From Deltaproteobacteria bacterium (GTDB lineage Bacteria; Desulfobacterota; Desulfuromonadia; Geobacterales; JAJYBI01), in assembly GCA_021779095.1 (NCBI GenBank), contig JAJYBI010000003.1:116416-180415 (forward strand): 64,000 nt of DNA, in the 5' to 3' direction. Numbering within the stretch: position 1 is the stretch's first letter; the number at the start of each line of letters is the position of its first letter. Below the pieces are notes generated by a model, which had not been told where the DNA came from, ran no database searches, and saw nothing but the letters and a program-made list of their open reading frames with translations. Positions 37,727 to 46,300 of the stretch are shown here, piece after piece. A program made the translations under genes and the position numbers.

Positions 37727-39097
37727 TTAGTAATCCCTGTCGCTCTGGTTCTCGAACTTGGTGTACTCGCCCATGAAGGTGAGGTTGACGGTGCCGATGG
37801 GGCCGTTACGCTGCTTGCCGATGATGATCTCGGCGTTCCGGTCGTGGTCCTTGGTGCAGGAGCCGTCGCGCCGCTTGCAGTCGTCGCAGTAGACCGCCTC
37901 GCGGTAGACGAACATGATCACGTCCGCGTCCTGCTCGATGGCGCCGGACTCACGGAGGTCGCTCATCATGGGGCGCTTGTCGGTGCGGCTCTCTAAACTG
38001 CGGTTCAGCTGGGAGAGGGCGACCACCGGCACGTTCAGCTCCTTGGCCAGCGCCTTCAGGCTGCGGGAGATCTCCGAGATCTCCTGCTGGCGCGACTCGA
38101 TGTTTGCGCCGCCACGCATGAGCTGCAGGTAGTCCACCACGATCAGGCCGATATCCTGCTCCGCCTTCAGCCGCCGCGCCTTGGCGCGCATCTCCATGAT
38201 CGGCACCGCCGGGGTGTCGTCGATGTAGATCTTCGATTTGTGGAGGCGGTCCGCCCCCTGGATCAGCTTCGGCCAGTCGTTGTCCACCAGGTGGCCGGTA
38301 CGCATCCGCCCGGCGTCCATCCGCGCCTCGGAGCAGAGGAGGCGGGTCACCAGCTGCTCCTTGCTCATCTCCAGGGAGAAGACCAGTACCGGCTGCGGGG
38401 CGTCGGCGTGGATCGCCGCGTACTGGGCGATGTTGAGCGCGAAGGCGGTCTTCCCCATGGAGGGACGGCCGGCGATGATGATCAGGTCGCCCCGCTGGAA
38501 GCCGGCGGTCATCTTGTCCAGGTCGGCGAAGCCGGTGGGGATGCCGGTGACGTGCTCCTTCTTCTCGTAGAGCTGTTCGATCGCCTTGATGGTGTCCTTC
38601 AGGATGGCGCTCACCGGGTAGTAGGCCGGCTTCAGCTTGTTCTCCGACAGCTCGAAGATCACCTTCTGGGCCGTGTCCAGCATCTCCTCGATCTCCATCG
38701 CCCCTTCGTAGCCGTTGGTGACGATCTCCGTGGCGGCGCTGATGAGGTTCCGGGTGACGCTCTTCTCCTTCACGATCTTGCAGTAGAAGGCGATGTTGGC
38801 GGCCGTGGGGACGAAATCCACCAGGGTCGCCAGATACGCGGCGCCCCCCACCTCCTCCAGTCGGCCGGTCTGCTTGAGGATGTCGGTGAGGGTGATCAGG
38901 TCGCACGGCTCACCCTTCTGGTTGAGCTCGATCATCGCCTGCAGGATCTTGCGGTGGGATTCGCGGTAGAAGTCCTCGGGGACGAGGATCTCCATGGTCC
39001 GGTTGATGGCGTTGTTGTCCAGAAGGATACCACCGAGGATGGACATCTCCGCCTCGATGCTCTGCGGGGGAAGCTTTCTCATGTCGGTGGAATGCAT
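37727..39097 (-). CDS. dnaB: Replicative DNA helicase DnaB
   Basis: A 456-residue hexameric helicase. The N-terminal domain begins LPPQSIEAEMSILGGILL. RecA-like motifs are GRPSMGKTAFALNIA, FSLEMSKEQL, VVDYLQLM and QLNRSLESR. A cysteine-bearing insertion (VYCDDCKRRDGSC) precedes AEIIIGKQRNGPIG; it looks able to bind zinc and appears to be a lineage feature. The promoter at 39140-39168 and MHSTDMRKLPP support ATG 39097. mutM is divergent. Confidence 0.97.
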   Translation of the reverse strand: MHSTDMRKLPPQSIEAEMSILGGILLDNNAINRTMEILVPEDFYRESHRKILQAMIELNQKGEPCDLITLTDILKQTGRLEEVGGAAYLATLVDFVPTAANIAFYCKIVKEKSVTRNLISAATEIVTNGYEGAMEIEEMLDTAQKVIFELSENKLKPAYYPVSAILKDTIKAIEQLYEKKEHVTGIPTGFADLDKMTAGFQRGDLIIIAGRPSMGKTAFALNIAQYAAIHADAPQPVLVFSLEMSKEQLVTRLLCSEARMDAGRMRTGHLVDNDWPKLIQGADRLHKSKIYIDDTPAVPIMEMRAKARRLKAEQDIGLIVVDYLQLMRGGANIESRQQEISEISRSLKALAKELNVPVVALSQLNRSLESRTDKRPMMSDLRESGAIEQDADVIMFVYREAVYCDDCKRRDGSCTKDHDRNAEIIIGKQRNGPIGTVNLTFMGEYTKFENQSDRDY

Positions 39098-39139
39098 GGG
39101 GGGTCCCGGAAGAAAATCGGTGGAAATCGAAAGGAAGTT

Positions 39140-39168
39140 ACTATACTCTCTCGCCCGGAAGCGGTCAA
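39140..39168 (-). promoter_or_regulatory. Sigma-70-like promoter for dnaB
   Basis: Minus strand: TTGACC (39168-39163), 17 bases, TATAGT (39145-39140), in the short divergent gap to mutM. Confidence 0.75.
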
Positions 39169-39216
39169 CCCGTTTCGGGCTGTCGCCCGGGGCGGTCACT
39201 TTCAAAGGAGGAGATC

Positions 39217-40047
39217 GTGCCGGAACTGCCCGAGGTGGAAACCACCCTGCGCGGCATCGCGCCCCATATCGAAGGTCGGCGGGTCACGGCGGTCGAACGC
39301 CGCGCGGCGAAACTGCGCCTGCCGATCCCCGCGCACCTTGCGGAACTGCTCCCCGGCCAGTCCGTCCGCCGGGTCCGGCGGCGGGGGAAGTACCTCCTTT
39401 TCGCGTGCGACGACGGGACGCTCATCCTCCACCTCGGGATGACCGGTCACCTGCGGGTCGTGCCGGCCGGAACCCCGCCCGGACCGTACGACCACCTGGA
39501 TATCGCGCTGGACAACGGCACGCTGCTCCGATTCTCCGACCCGCGCAAGTTCGGGACGGTGATCTGGACGAACGGCGATCCGCTGGCACACCCGCTCCTG
39601 ACGGAGCTCGGACCGGAACCGTTCGGCCCGGCGTTCGACGGCGCGTACCTGCTGCACCGCGCGAAGGGGAGAAGGGTGGCGGTGAAGCCGTTCATCATGG
39701 ACAACCGGGTCGTGGTGGGGGTGGGGAACATGTACGCCAGCGAGGCGCTCTTCCTCGCCCGCATCCATCCCGCCCGGCCGGCGGGAGCGCTTTCGCCGGA
39801 GGAATGGGACCGGCTGGCGGAGGCGATACGCCGGACGCTGACGGATGCCATTGCCGCGGGGCAGGAGACGCTGGAGGATTTTCTTGTGGCGGAGAAGGCG
39901 CGTCCCTATTTTCGGGTGGCGTTCCGGGCGTACGGGCGGGAAGGGGAGCCGTGTTTCGCATGCGGCGGGGAGATCCGGCGGGTCGTGCTGGGGCAGCGGT
40001 CCAGCTACTTCTGTCCCCGGTGCCAGCCCGATACGTCGGACCGGTAG
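39217..40047 (+). CDS. mutM: Formamidopyrimidine-DNA glycosylase
   Basis: A 276-residue base-excision glycosylase/lyase that removes oxidised purines. After the GTG start it reads PELPEVETTLRGI; the exposed Pro2 and Glu3 are catalytic. Lys in RRRGKYLLF and MDNRVVVGVGNMYASEALF are conserved. The C-terminal zinc finger is CFACGGEI...YFCPRC. The loop QETLEDFLVAEKARPYF departs from the usual DGxxGYF version. AAAGGAGGA precedes the GTG. Confidence 0.95.
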   Translation: MPELPEVETTLRGIAPHIEGRRVTAVERRAAKLRLPIPAHLAELLPGQSVRRVRRRGKYLLFACDDGTLILHLGMTGHLRVVPAGTPPGPYDHLDIALDNGTLLRFSDPRKFGTVIWTNGDPLAHPLLTELGPEPFGPAFDGAYLLHRAKGRRVAVKPFIMDNRVVVGVGNMYASEALFLARIHPARPAGALSPEEWDRLAEAIRRTLTDAIAAGQETLEDFLVAEKARPYFRVAFRAYGREGEPCFACGGEIRRVVLGQRSSYFCPRCQPDTSDR

Positions 40048-40048
40048 G

Positions 40049-40741
40049 TCAGGTATTCGGTGAACCCTTCAGGAAGACGACGAAGGCACCGGTTCCCCCC
40101 AACTCCCGCGGGGCGGAGGCGAATTCGGCCACGAGGCCGGACCCTTCGGTGCGCAGCCAGCCGGTGACCGCCTTCTGGAGGACCGGCTCCCCCTCCGAGT
40201 GGTTTCCGCGGCCGGTGATGACGAGGACCGCCTTCACGTGCCGGTTTACGGCGCTGGCGATGAACCGCTCCAGATGGTCCAGCGCCTCCTCCCGGGTCAG
40301 CCCGTGCAGGTCCAGCTCGTAGTCGATGCGGATCGTACCGCGTCGCAGCTGGCGCATCCGGTTCACGGGAAGGGGGCGGTGGGGCTCTTCGGTCTCGGGG
40401 GTTACGTCACGGAAGGTGACGTCCAGCTGCAGCTTTTCCAGGGCGTCGAGGAACGTCCGGCGTTCCTCTTCCTCGATCCGGCGCAGGACCGGCTTCACCG
40501 CCGGTTCGCGGGGGAGAGTCTTTCCCGGGGCCGGTTTTTGCGTCGACATGGGGCGCACATCCGCCATCGCCTGCAGGAACAGGTCGGCATCGTCGGCCTC
40601 CTGCCGGGGCGGAGGGGGAGGGGTAACTTCCGTGACCGGTTCGGGGGGAGGTTCGGGGTGAAAGCCGCGCAATTCCTTGAACGGCGAGCTTTTGAACTCC
40701 TTCTGTTTTTGCGGTGCAGGCGGTTGGCGGCGCTTTTTCAT
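40049..40741 (-). CDS. Smr-domain protein
   Basis: A 230-residue protein. The N-terminal half is charged and Pro-rich (EPPPEPVTEVTPPPPP), probably disordered. The C-terminal Smr domain has DLHGLTREEALDHLERF, VLVITGRGNHSEGEPVL and the family's closing AFVVFLKG. Smr domains act on branched DNA or on mRNA near stalled ribosomes; this TGRGNHS form is the usual one. ATG 40741 (MKKRRQPPAPQ) is favoured; the frame is open further upstream but crosses a hairpin. Confidence 0.88.
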   Translation of the reverse strand: MKKRRQPPAPQKQKEFKSSPFKELRGFHPEPPPEPVTEVTPPPPPRQEADDADLFLQAMADVRPMSTQKPAPGKTLPREPAVKPVLRRIEEEERRTFLDALEKLQLDVTFRDVTPETEEPHRPLPVNRMRQLRRGTIRIDYELDLHGLTREEALDHLERFIASAVNRHVKAVLVITGRGNHSEGEPVLQKAVTGWLRTEGSGLVAEFASAPRELGGTGAFVVFLKGSPNT

Positions 40742-40763
40742 GTCGGGCGGCTTTCGCGGGAGG

Positions 40764-40792
40764 CGGCACGGTCCGCCGGGCGGACCGTGCCG
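40764..40792. terminator. Perfect 13-base hairpin upstream of the Smr gene
   Basis: CGGCACGGTCCGC / GCGGACCGTGCCG with a CGG loop, no U tract. It follows the OmpA-like gene on the minus strand and could stop or slow transcription into the Smr gene. Confidence 0.65.
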
Positions 40793-40817
40793 TGCGATCA
40801 TCGGGCTATGCGGAGCC

Positions 40818-41678
40818 CTACTCCTTCGGCACGAGGATGATCTCGATCCGGCGGTTTTTTGCCTTCCCCTCATCCGTATCGTTGCCGGCGACCGGCTTGT
40901 ACTCGCCATAGGCAACCGCCACCAGGTTCGCCGGATCGATCCCCTGCTGCTGCAGGAAGCGGGTGACATTGATGGCACGGGCGGCGGAGAGCTCCCAGTT
41001 GGTGGGGTACTTCTTCGTCAGGGCACCGACGATCTGCACGTTGTCCGTATGCCCCTCGATCCGGATCGTCTTGTCCTTCACGTCCTTCAAGATGTCGATC
41101 ACCTTCTGCAGGACCTGCAGCCCCTCCGGCTTCACCTCCGCCTTGCCCGAGTCGAACAGTATGGCGTCCACCATGTTGACGGTCAGCTTCCCCTTCAGTT
41201 CGGAGATGGTCACCTGACCCTGGGATATCTCCTGCTTCATCTTGTCCAGCAGGTCCTCGTAGGTCTTGCTCGTCTTCTGTACCGCCTCTTCCTTCGCCTT
41301 CTGCAGGGCGGCGATGTCTGCCTGCAGTCTGCCGTTTTCCGACTCCAGGTCGTTGATCCGCTGGCGGAGTTCGGCGTTGTTCTTCGAGAGGGTGTCGGAT
41401 TTGGCGGTGAGTACCTGTTCCAGGTCCTTCTTGTCCGCCGCCAGCTTCTCCTTGTCCTTGGCGAGGCCGTCCGCCGTCGCCTGGAGTTTTTCCAGCCGCG
41501 ACTTGAGTACGCCGTTCTCCGCAACGAGGCTGTCGTACTGCTGCTGCAGGTTCTGGAGGCTCCCCGACAGGGCCTTCGCCTCGTTTTCCTTCTTTTCGTA
41601 GGTCCCCTGGGTGACGCACCCCGACAGGGCGATTGCCAGGCAGAGTGCCAGAACGACGCGTCGCATGATGGAATTCAT
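40818..41678 (-). CDS. OmpA-like peptidoglycan-binding lipoprotein
   Basis: A 286-residue lipoprotein. The lipobox LSGC places the lipidated Cys at residue 21. A long coiled coil (about 30-150) follows, then an OmpA/MotB domain with IEGHTDNVQI, ELSAARAINVTRFL, VAVAYGEYKPV and KNRRIEIIL. It probably tethers the envelope to peptidoglycan. AAGGAG precedes the ATG at 41678. It is 63 bases downstream of the RNase E/G gene on the same strand. Confidence 0.92.
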   Translation of the reverse strand: MNSIMRRVVLALCLAIALSGCVTQGTYEKKENEAKALSGSLQNLQQQYDSLVAENGVLKSRLEKLQATADGLAKDKEKLAADKKDLEQVLTAKSDTLSKNNAELRQRINDLESENGRLQADIAALQKAKEEAVQKTSKTYEDLLDKMKQEISQGQVTISELKGKLTVNMVDAILFDSGKAEVKPEGLQVLQKVIDILKDVKDKTIRIEGHTDNVQIVGALTKKYPTNWELSAARAINVTRFLQQQGIDPANLVAVAYGEYKPVAGNDTDEGKAKNRRIEIILVPKE

Positions 41679-41741
41679 CCGGATCTCCTTGAGGAATGCG
41701 GTGCCGGGGAGCCTCTGGGGACAGACCGGCACGGTAGTGTC

Positions 41742-44204
41742 CTATTCCGCCGCCGGTTCCTTTTTCTTGCGCGGCGCACGAGGTTTCTTCGGCTGTTCGG
41801 CCGGTTCCGCCGGGACCGGTTCAGTCGTGACGGCCTTCTTCGTGCGCGGCGCGCGCGGCTTCTTCGGCTTTTCGGCAGGCTCCGCCGGAGCGGACTCGGA
41901 TATCGGTGCCGGTTCGACCGCCGGTTCGGCCGCTTTTGGTTCGGCGGTCTTCCTTGCGCGCGGCGCACGCGGTTTCTTCGGTGTTTCGGCCGGCGGTTCC
42001 GCCGGGGCCGGTTCGTCGGGGACCGGTGCCGGTTCCGCCACCGGTTCTGCCGCCTCGACCGCGTCAACCGTTTTCTTGCGTGGTGCGCGCGGCTTCTTCG
42101 GCTTTTCTTCCGCCGCCGGGGGTTCGGTAGCTTCCGGTGCCGCCGATGCCGGTTCCTCCGCGATCACCGGGGTCTCGACCGCTGCTGCGACGTCGCCCTC
42201 GGCCGGCATGCCGGCCCCCTTGCCGCCGCGCTTGCGCCGCCGCCGGCGTTTTTTCTTCGCCTCGTCCGTTCCCTCGGCGTGCTCTTCGCCCGCCTCTTCG
42301 GCGTGTTCCGTCACTTCGATGGCTTCCTGCGGTTCGGTTACGCTCCCTGCTGCTTCGGCGTCCGCATGCTCCCCGGCCTCCGCTCCGGCGCCACCCTTGC
42401 CGCGCCGCCGCCGGCGACGCCGTTTCTTCTTGTGCTCCCCGGCGTGGTGTTCTTCTTCCACGGCTTCGCCGTCGCCTGTCGCCTCGCCGGCTTCCATCTG
42501 TTCCGGGGCTTCCAGCGGCTCGCCTGTCGCCGCGACCTCTTCGGTCGGCAGTTCGGGGTGCGCACCCTCCCCCTCGCCCTTCTTTTTCTTGCCGCGCCGG
42601 CGCTTCTTCTTTCCCTTCCCCTCTTCGCCGGCCTCGACGGGCAGTTCCGCCGACGGTTCGGCCGTCACCGGTGCAGCGGCCTTCTGTTCCTCAACCGGTT
42701 CGATGGAGAGCGGCTTTTCCCGTTTCGTGACCTCCAGCTCCAGCTGATTCATGAGGAACGACGGTTTTCCCTTCACCGTCACCTCGATGTCGTACTCGGT
42801 CTCGATCTGGGCCAGCTCCCGTTTCTTGCGGTTCAGGAGGAAGTAGGCGACCTCCAGCGGCAGCCCGCCCCGCACCTCGGCGACGGTCCCCTTTGCGGCG
42901 GCGGCGTGCACCTTGCGCAGGAAGGCCATCCCCATCGCCTCGACGGTCTTGATCCGGCCGCGCCCCTCGCAGTGGGGACACTCGTAGTAGACCGCCTGGC
43001 TCACCGTCTGCCTGATCCGCTGGCGGGACATCTCCAGCATCCCGAACTGGGAGATCTTCCCCACGGTGACCCGCGCCTTGTCCGATTTCAGCGCCGCCTT
43101 CAGCGTCTTCTCCACGTCGGCGTTGTGCTTGCGGTCGCGCATGTCGATGAAGTCGATGACGATGAGGCCGCCCAGGTCGCGCAGCCGGAGCTGCCGAGCC
43201 ACCTCCTCGGCCGCCTCCATGTTGGTCTTGAAGGCGGTGTCCTCCACCCCCCGCTCGCCGGTGGACTTGCCGGAGTTGACGTCGATGGAGACGAGCGCCT
43301 CCGTCGGTTCGATCACCAGCGACCCGCCGGATTTGAGCGGCACCTTTTTCTCGTAGATGAGGTCGATCTGCTCTTCCAGCTGGTATTTGGAGAAGATGGG
43401 ACGCTTCTCCTTGTGGGGCTTCACCACATGTTCGTAGACGGGGAGGGTGTCGTGGAAGAACTCCTTCGTCTGGCGGTAGACGTCCTTGCTGTCCACCAGC
43501 ACCTCGTCGATCTCGGCGGTGAAGTAGTCGCGGATGGTGCGGATCACCAGTCCCGACTCCTGGTAGACGAGGGCGGCCCCCTTGGTCTCGGCGGCCTTCT
43601 CCTTGATGGTTGCGTACAGGTTCAAAAGGTAGTGGAGGTCCTTGTCCAGCTCCTCCTGGGTCTTCCCCAGCGCCTCGGTGCGGATGATGGTGCCGATCCC
43701 CTCGGGGATCTCCATGGCCGCCACCATCGCCTTCAGCTTCTTCCTTTCCGATTCCGACTCCACCTTGCGGGAGACGCCGTTGGAGTCGCTCCCCGGCATG
43801 AGCACCATGTAACGGCCGGGAAGGGAGAGATAGGAGGTGAGCGCCGCCCCCTTCATGTCCCGTTCCCCCTTTTCCACCTGGACGATGAGCTCCTGGCCGC
43901 GGCGTAAGACCTCCTGGATGCGGGGACGCCGTTTTCGCTGCTCCTCGGGGACGTCGTCGCGCCACTGCCAGTAGTCGGGGTGCAGCTCCCCCATCTGGAG
44001 GAAGCCGAGCTTCTTGAGGCCGATATCCACGAAGGCGGCCTGCAGGCCCGGTTCCACCCGGACCACCACCCCCTTGTACACGTTGCCGCGGGTCTGTTCG
44101 CTGCCGGTGATCTCGATGTCCAGGTCGACCAGGAGGCCGTCCTCGACGATCGCCACCCGGGCCTCTTCCGGGTGCAGCGCATTGATGAGCATCTTCTTTG
44201 ACAT
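41742..44204 (-). CDS. rng: RNase E/G with long low-complexity C-terminal tail
   Basis: An 820-residue endoribonuclease. The S1 domain is near residues 35-130 (TRGNVYKGVVVRVEPG). The DNase-I-like catalytic part has SIDVNSGKSTGERGVEDTAF and GGLIVIDFIDM with the metal Asp residues, and the zinc link is CPHCEGRG. The catalytic core ends by about 490. The remaining ~320 residues alternate acidic/Ala-Pro stretches with basic blocks (KKKRRRGKKKK and two similar) and finish with four KKPRAPR-type repeats. Such tails scaffold degradosomes or bind RNA in other groups. ATG 44204 follows AAGGAT. Confidence 0.93.
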   Translation of the reverse strand: MSKKMLINALHPEEARVAIVEDGLLVDLDIEITGSEQTRGNVYKGVVVRVEPGLQAAFVDIGLKKLGFLQMGELHPDYWQWRDDVPEEQRKRRPRIQEVLRRGQELIVQVEKGERDMKGAALTSYLSLPGRYMVLMPGSDSNGVSRKVESESERKKLKAMVAAMEIPEGIGTIIRTEALGKTQEELDKDLHYLLNLYATIKEKAAETKGAALVYQESGLVIRTIRDYFTAEIDEVLVDSKDVYRQTKEFFHDTLPVYEHVVKPHKEKRPIFSKYQLEEQIDLIYEKKVPLKSGGSLVIEPTEALVSIDVNSGKSTGERGVEDTAFKTNMEAAEEVARQLRLRDLGGLIVIDFIDMRDRKHNADVEKTLKAALKSDKARVTVGKISQFGMLEMSRQRIRQTVSQAVYYECPHCEGRGRIKTVEAMGMAFLRKVHAAAAKGTVAEVRGGLPLEVAYFLLNRKKRELAQIETEYDIEVTVKGKPSFLMNQLELEVTKREKPLSIEPVEEQKAAAPVTAEPSAELPVEAGEEGKGKKKRRRGKKKKGEGEGAHPELPTEEVAATGEPLEAPEQMEAGEATGDGEAVEEEHHAGEHKKKRRRRRRRGKGGAGAEAGEHADAEAAGSVTEPQEAIEVTEHAEEAGEEHAEGTDEAKKKRRRRRKRGGKGAGMPAEGDVAAAVETPVIAEEPASAAPEATEPPAAEEKPKKPRAPRKKTVDAVEAAEPVAEPAPVPDEPAPAEPPAETPKKPRAPRARKTAEPKAAEPAVEPAPISESAPAEPAEKPKKPRAPRTKKAVTTEPVPAEPAEQPKKPRAPRKKKEPAAE

Positions 44205-44343
44205 AAGGTTAGGAATCCTTTCGCCCGTAACGGGCATACGGCGGCACCTGCGGCGGGATTTGCCCGCGCGGTGCCGGCCATACAGAGTGTGTATATCCTT
44301 AAATCCCCGGCGTGCGGGGAGAAGGTTCGCGCAAAACGCGGCA

Positions 44344-44352
44344 ATTATAGCA
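44344..44352 (-). promoter_or_regulatory. Extended -10 promoter element for RNase E/G
   Basis: Minus strand TGCTATAAT (44352-44344), an extended -10 with consensus TATAAT. The -35 is poor. It lies between the end of the amino-sugar operon and the RNase gene, giving a leader of about 130 bases that could mediate autoregulation. Confidence 0.55.
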
Positions 44353-44394
44353 GAACGGAGGTGAGATGCACGTGAAAAACGTGGTGGGCGGGAT

Positions 44395-45165
44395 TTAGCG
44401 TCTATGGTGGGGGGGAATATCCGCACTGCGGGCGACGGCGAAGACGGATGTGCCGAACGGCAACGGGCAGTGCTGCACGATGCGGTTTTCCAGCAGGCAG
44501 AGCCGCCACAGAAGTCCGTTCACGAGCGGCGCGGGGAGGCTCACGTCCGATGCGGTCTCCTCGGGTGCGGCACGGTGCAGCGCCCGGCGCACAAGCCGGT
44601 AGGCGGCGACGGGGGGGAAGAGCAGGCAGTGGCGGTAGGTGGCGCTCTCCACGGTAAAACCGCTTCGCCGCAGCATCTCCGCCAGGGCGGGGCGGGTGTA
44701 GCGGCGCCGGGTGTGGACGGCGATGTCGTGAGTGCTCCGGAGGAACTCGAACGCCACGAGGTTCAGTACGAGGAGCCCGCCGGGGCGCAGGGCGCGGCGG
44801 AAGCTGTCGAGCACCCGCGCCTCGTCCGTTACGGCGGTGTGATACAGGACATCCAGGGAGGTGATGACGTCGTACCGCTCTTCTCCCAGTTCCGCGTCGT
44901 TCAGGTCGGCCTGGAACACGTGGTCGAGCCCCCGCTTCCGGCAGAACTCCAGGGCGAGGTCGGAGACGTCGCAGCCGCTGACCGTGCCGTACGGGGCGAG
45001 GAGCTGGCAGAGCCGGCCGGTGCCGCACCCCGCGTCCAGAATGGAAAGCGGACCCTTGTGCCGGTGCTCGGCGGCCACACTTCGCACCACCAGGTCGTGG
45101 AGGCCGCGGTACCACCAGTGGTGCTCCTCCGCCGCGTACATGACGCCGTACTCGCGGGGGTTCAT
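44395..45165 (-). CDS. SAM-dependent methyltransferase of the deoxyaminosugar operon
   Basis: A 256-residue class I methyltransferase. The SAM motif is SILDAGCGTGRLCQLL; the second acidic motif is GCDVSDLALEF, and ITSLDVLYHTAVT and LRPGGLLVLNLVAFE follow. The N-terminus AAEEHHWWYRGLHDLV is a common start in this group. It is the last gene of the operon, overlapping the aminotransferase by four bases. By context it may methylate the sugar nitrogen or a hydroxyl, but a role on lipid or another substrate is not excluded. Confidence 0.82.
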   Translation of the reverse strand: MNPREYGVMYAAEEHHWWYRGLHDLVVRSVAAEHRHKGPLSILDAGCGTGRLCQLLAPYGTVSGCDVSDLALEFCRKRGLDHVFQADLNDAELGEERYDVITSLDVLYHTAVTDEARVLDSFRRALRPGGLLVLNLVAFEFLRSTHDIAVHTRRRYTRPALAEMLRRSGFTVESATYRHCLLFPPVAAYRLVRRALHRAAPEETASDVSLPAPLVNGLLWRLCLLENRIVQHCPLPFGTSVFAVARSADIPPHHRR

Positions 45166-46280
45166 GCCGTTTGCGTCCCCGTTGCGAAGAAGGCGCGCAC
45201 CGCCTCAATCACCCGACCCGCCTCGTCGTCCGAAAGACCGGGATACATCGGGAGCGACAGAATCTCGCCGGCGAGCCGTTCCGTCACCGGCAGGGAGCCG
45301 GCCTCATAGCCGAGGAACCGGTAGCCGCGCATGAGGTGGATCGGGGTGGGGTAGTTGATGCGGGCCTCGATCCCCCGGTCGGCGAGAAACTGCATGAGCG
45401 CGTCACGCCGGCCGGTGCGGACCGTGTAGAGGTAGAACTGGTGCTCGCGACCGTCCCGCACCGCGGGGAGGGCGATGTCGCCGACCCCGGCGAGCCCTTC
45501 CGCGTAGAGTGCCGCAATCTCCCGGCGGCGTTCTACCTGCGCGTCGAGAGTAGGCAGCTTGAGGTTCAGGATTGCCGCCTGGACCTCGTCGAGGCGTGAG
45601 TTGTACCCTTCCTCTTCCGAATAGTAGCTCCCTTCCATGCCGTAGAACCTGAGCCGCTTGAGCCGGGCGGCGAGCGCCGCGTCCGCCGTCACCGCCATGC
45701 CGGCGTCGCCGAACGTCCCCAGCACCTTGGTGGGATAGAAGGAGAAGGCGCCGATCGCCCCCATGCTCCCCGCCCGCCTGCCCCGGTACGTGGCGCCGGC
45801 CGCCTGGGCGCAGTCCTCCACCACCGGGATCTGCCGGGTTGAGGCGATCGCCAGAAGCGGTTCCATCGCCACGGTCTGGCCGCACAGGTGCACCGGCAGG
45901 ATACAGGCGGTCCGGCCGGTGACGGCGTCCGGCAGTTGCGTCACGTCCATGAGGTAGGTGTCTTCCTCCACATCCACGAAGACGGGGGTTGCGCCCGCGG
46001 CGCGGATCGCCGCTACGGTGGGGACGGCGGTGTTGGAGACGGTGATCACCTCGTCCCCCGCCGAGACCCCCAGCGCCTTCAGGGCGAGGAAGAGGGCGTC
46101 GGTGCCCGAGTTGACGCCGATACCGAAGGGGACGCCGCAGAAGGAGGCGAAGTCCCGCTCGAAGCTCTCCACCTCCCGGCCCAGGATCAGCCGGCCGGAG
46201 GAGAAGACCCGGTCCACGGCGGCGAGGATCTCGGCGCGGTGCTTCTCGTAGTCGTCCAGGTACTGCCAGTTGCGTATCAC
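45162..46280 (-). CDS. DegT/DnrJ/EryC1-family sugar aminotransferase
   Basis: A 372-residue PLP enzyme. The PLP Lys is residue 185 in SFYPTKVLGTFGDAG. Other motifs are GVNSGTDALFLALKALGV, VVEDCAQAAGATYRGRRAG, and YNSRLDEVQAAILNLKL. Such enzymes transaminate keto-sugar nucleotides. The start (MIRNWQYLDDYEKHRAEI) and the tail resemble C3-type enzymes of the DesV/TylB group as well as C4-type SpnR-like ones, so the position of amination is open. It follows the reductase by 20 bases. Confidence 0.9.
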   Translation of the reverse strand: MIRNWQYLDDYEKHRAEILAAVDRVFSSGRLILGREVESFERDFASFCGVPFGIGVNSGTDALFLALKALGVSAGDEVITVSNTAVPTVAAIRAAGATPVFVDVEEDTYLMDVTQLPDAVTGRTACILPVHLCGQTVAMEPLLAIASTRQIPVVEDCAQAAGATYRGRRAGSMGAIGAFSFYPTKVLGTFGDAGMAVTADAALAARLKRLRFYGMEGSYYSEEEGYNSRLDEVQAAILNLKLPTLDAQVERRREIAALYAEGLAGVGDIALPAVRDGREHQFYLYTVRTGRRDALMQFLADRGIEARINYPTPIHLMRGYRFLGYEAGSLPVTERLAGEILSLPMYPGLSDDEAGRVIEAVRAFFATGTQTA

Positions 46281-46300
46281 ATGCTGCTCCTTGAAGAGAT

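Noticed and set aside
40677..43907. A 1076-codon plus-strand open frame opposite the RNase E/G, OmpA-like and Smr genes
   Set aside because: It has no family-like motifs and runs antisense across three well-supported genes.
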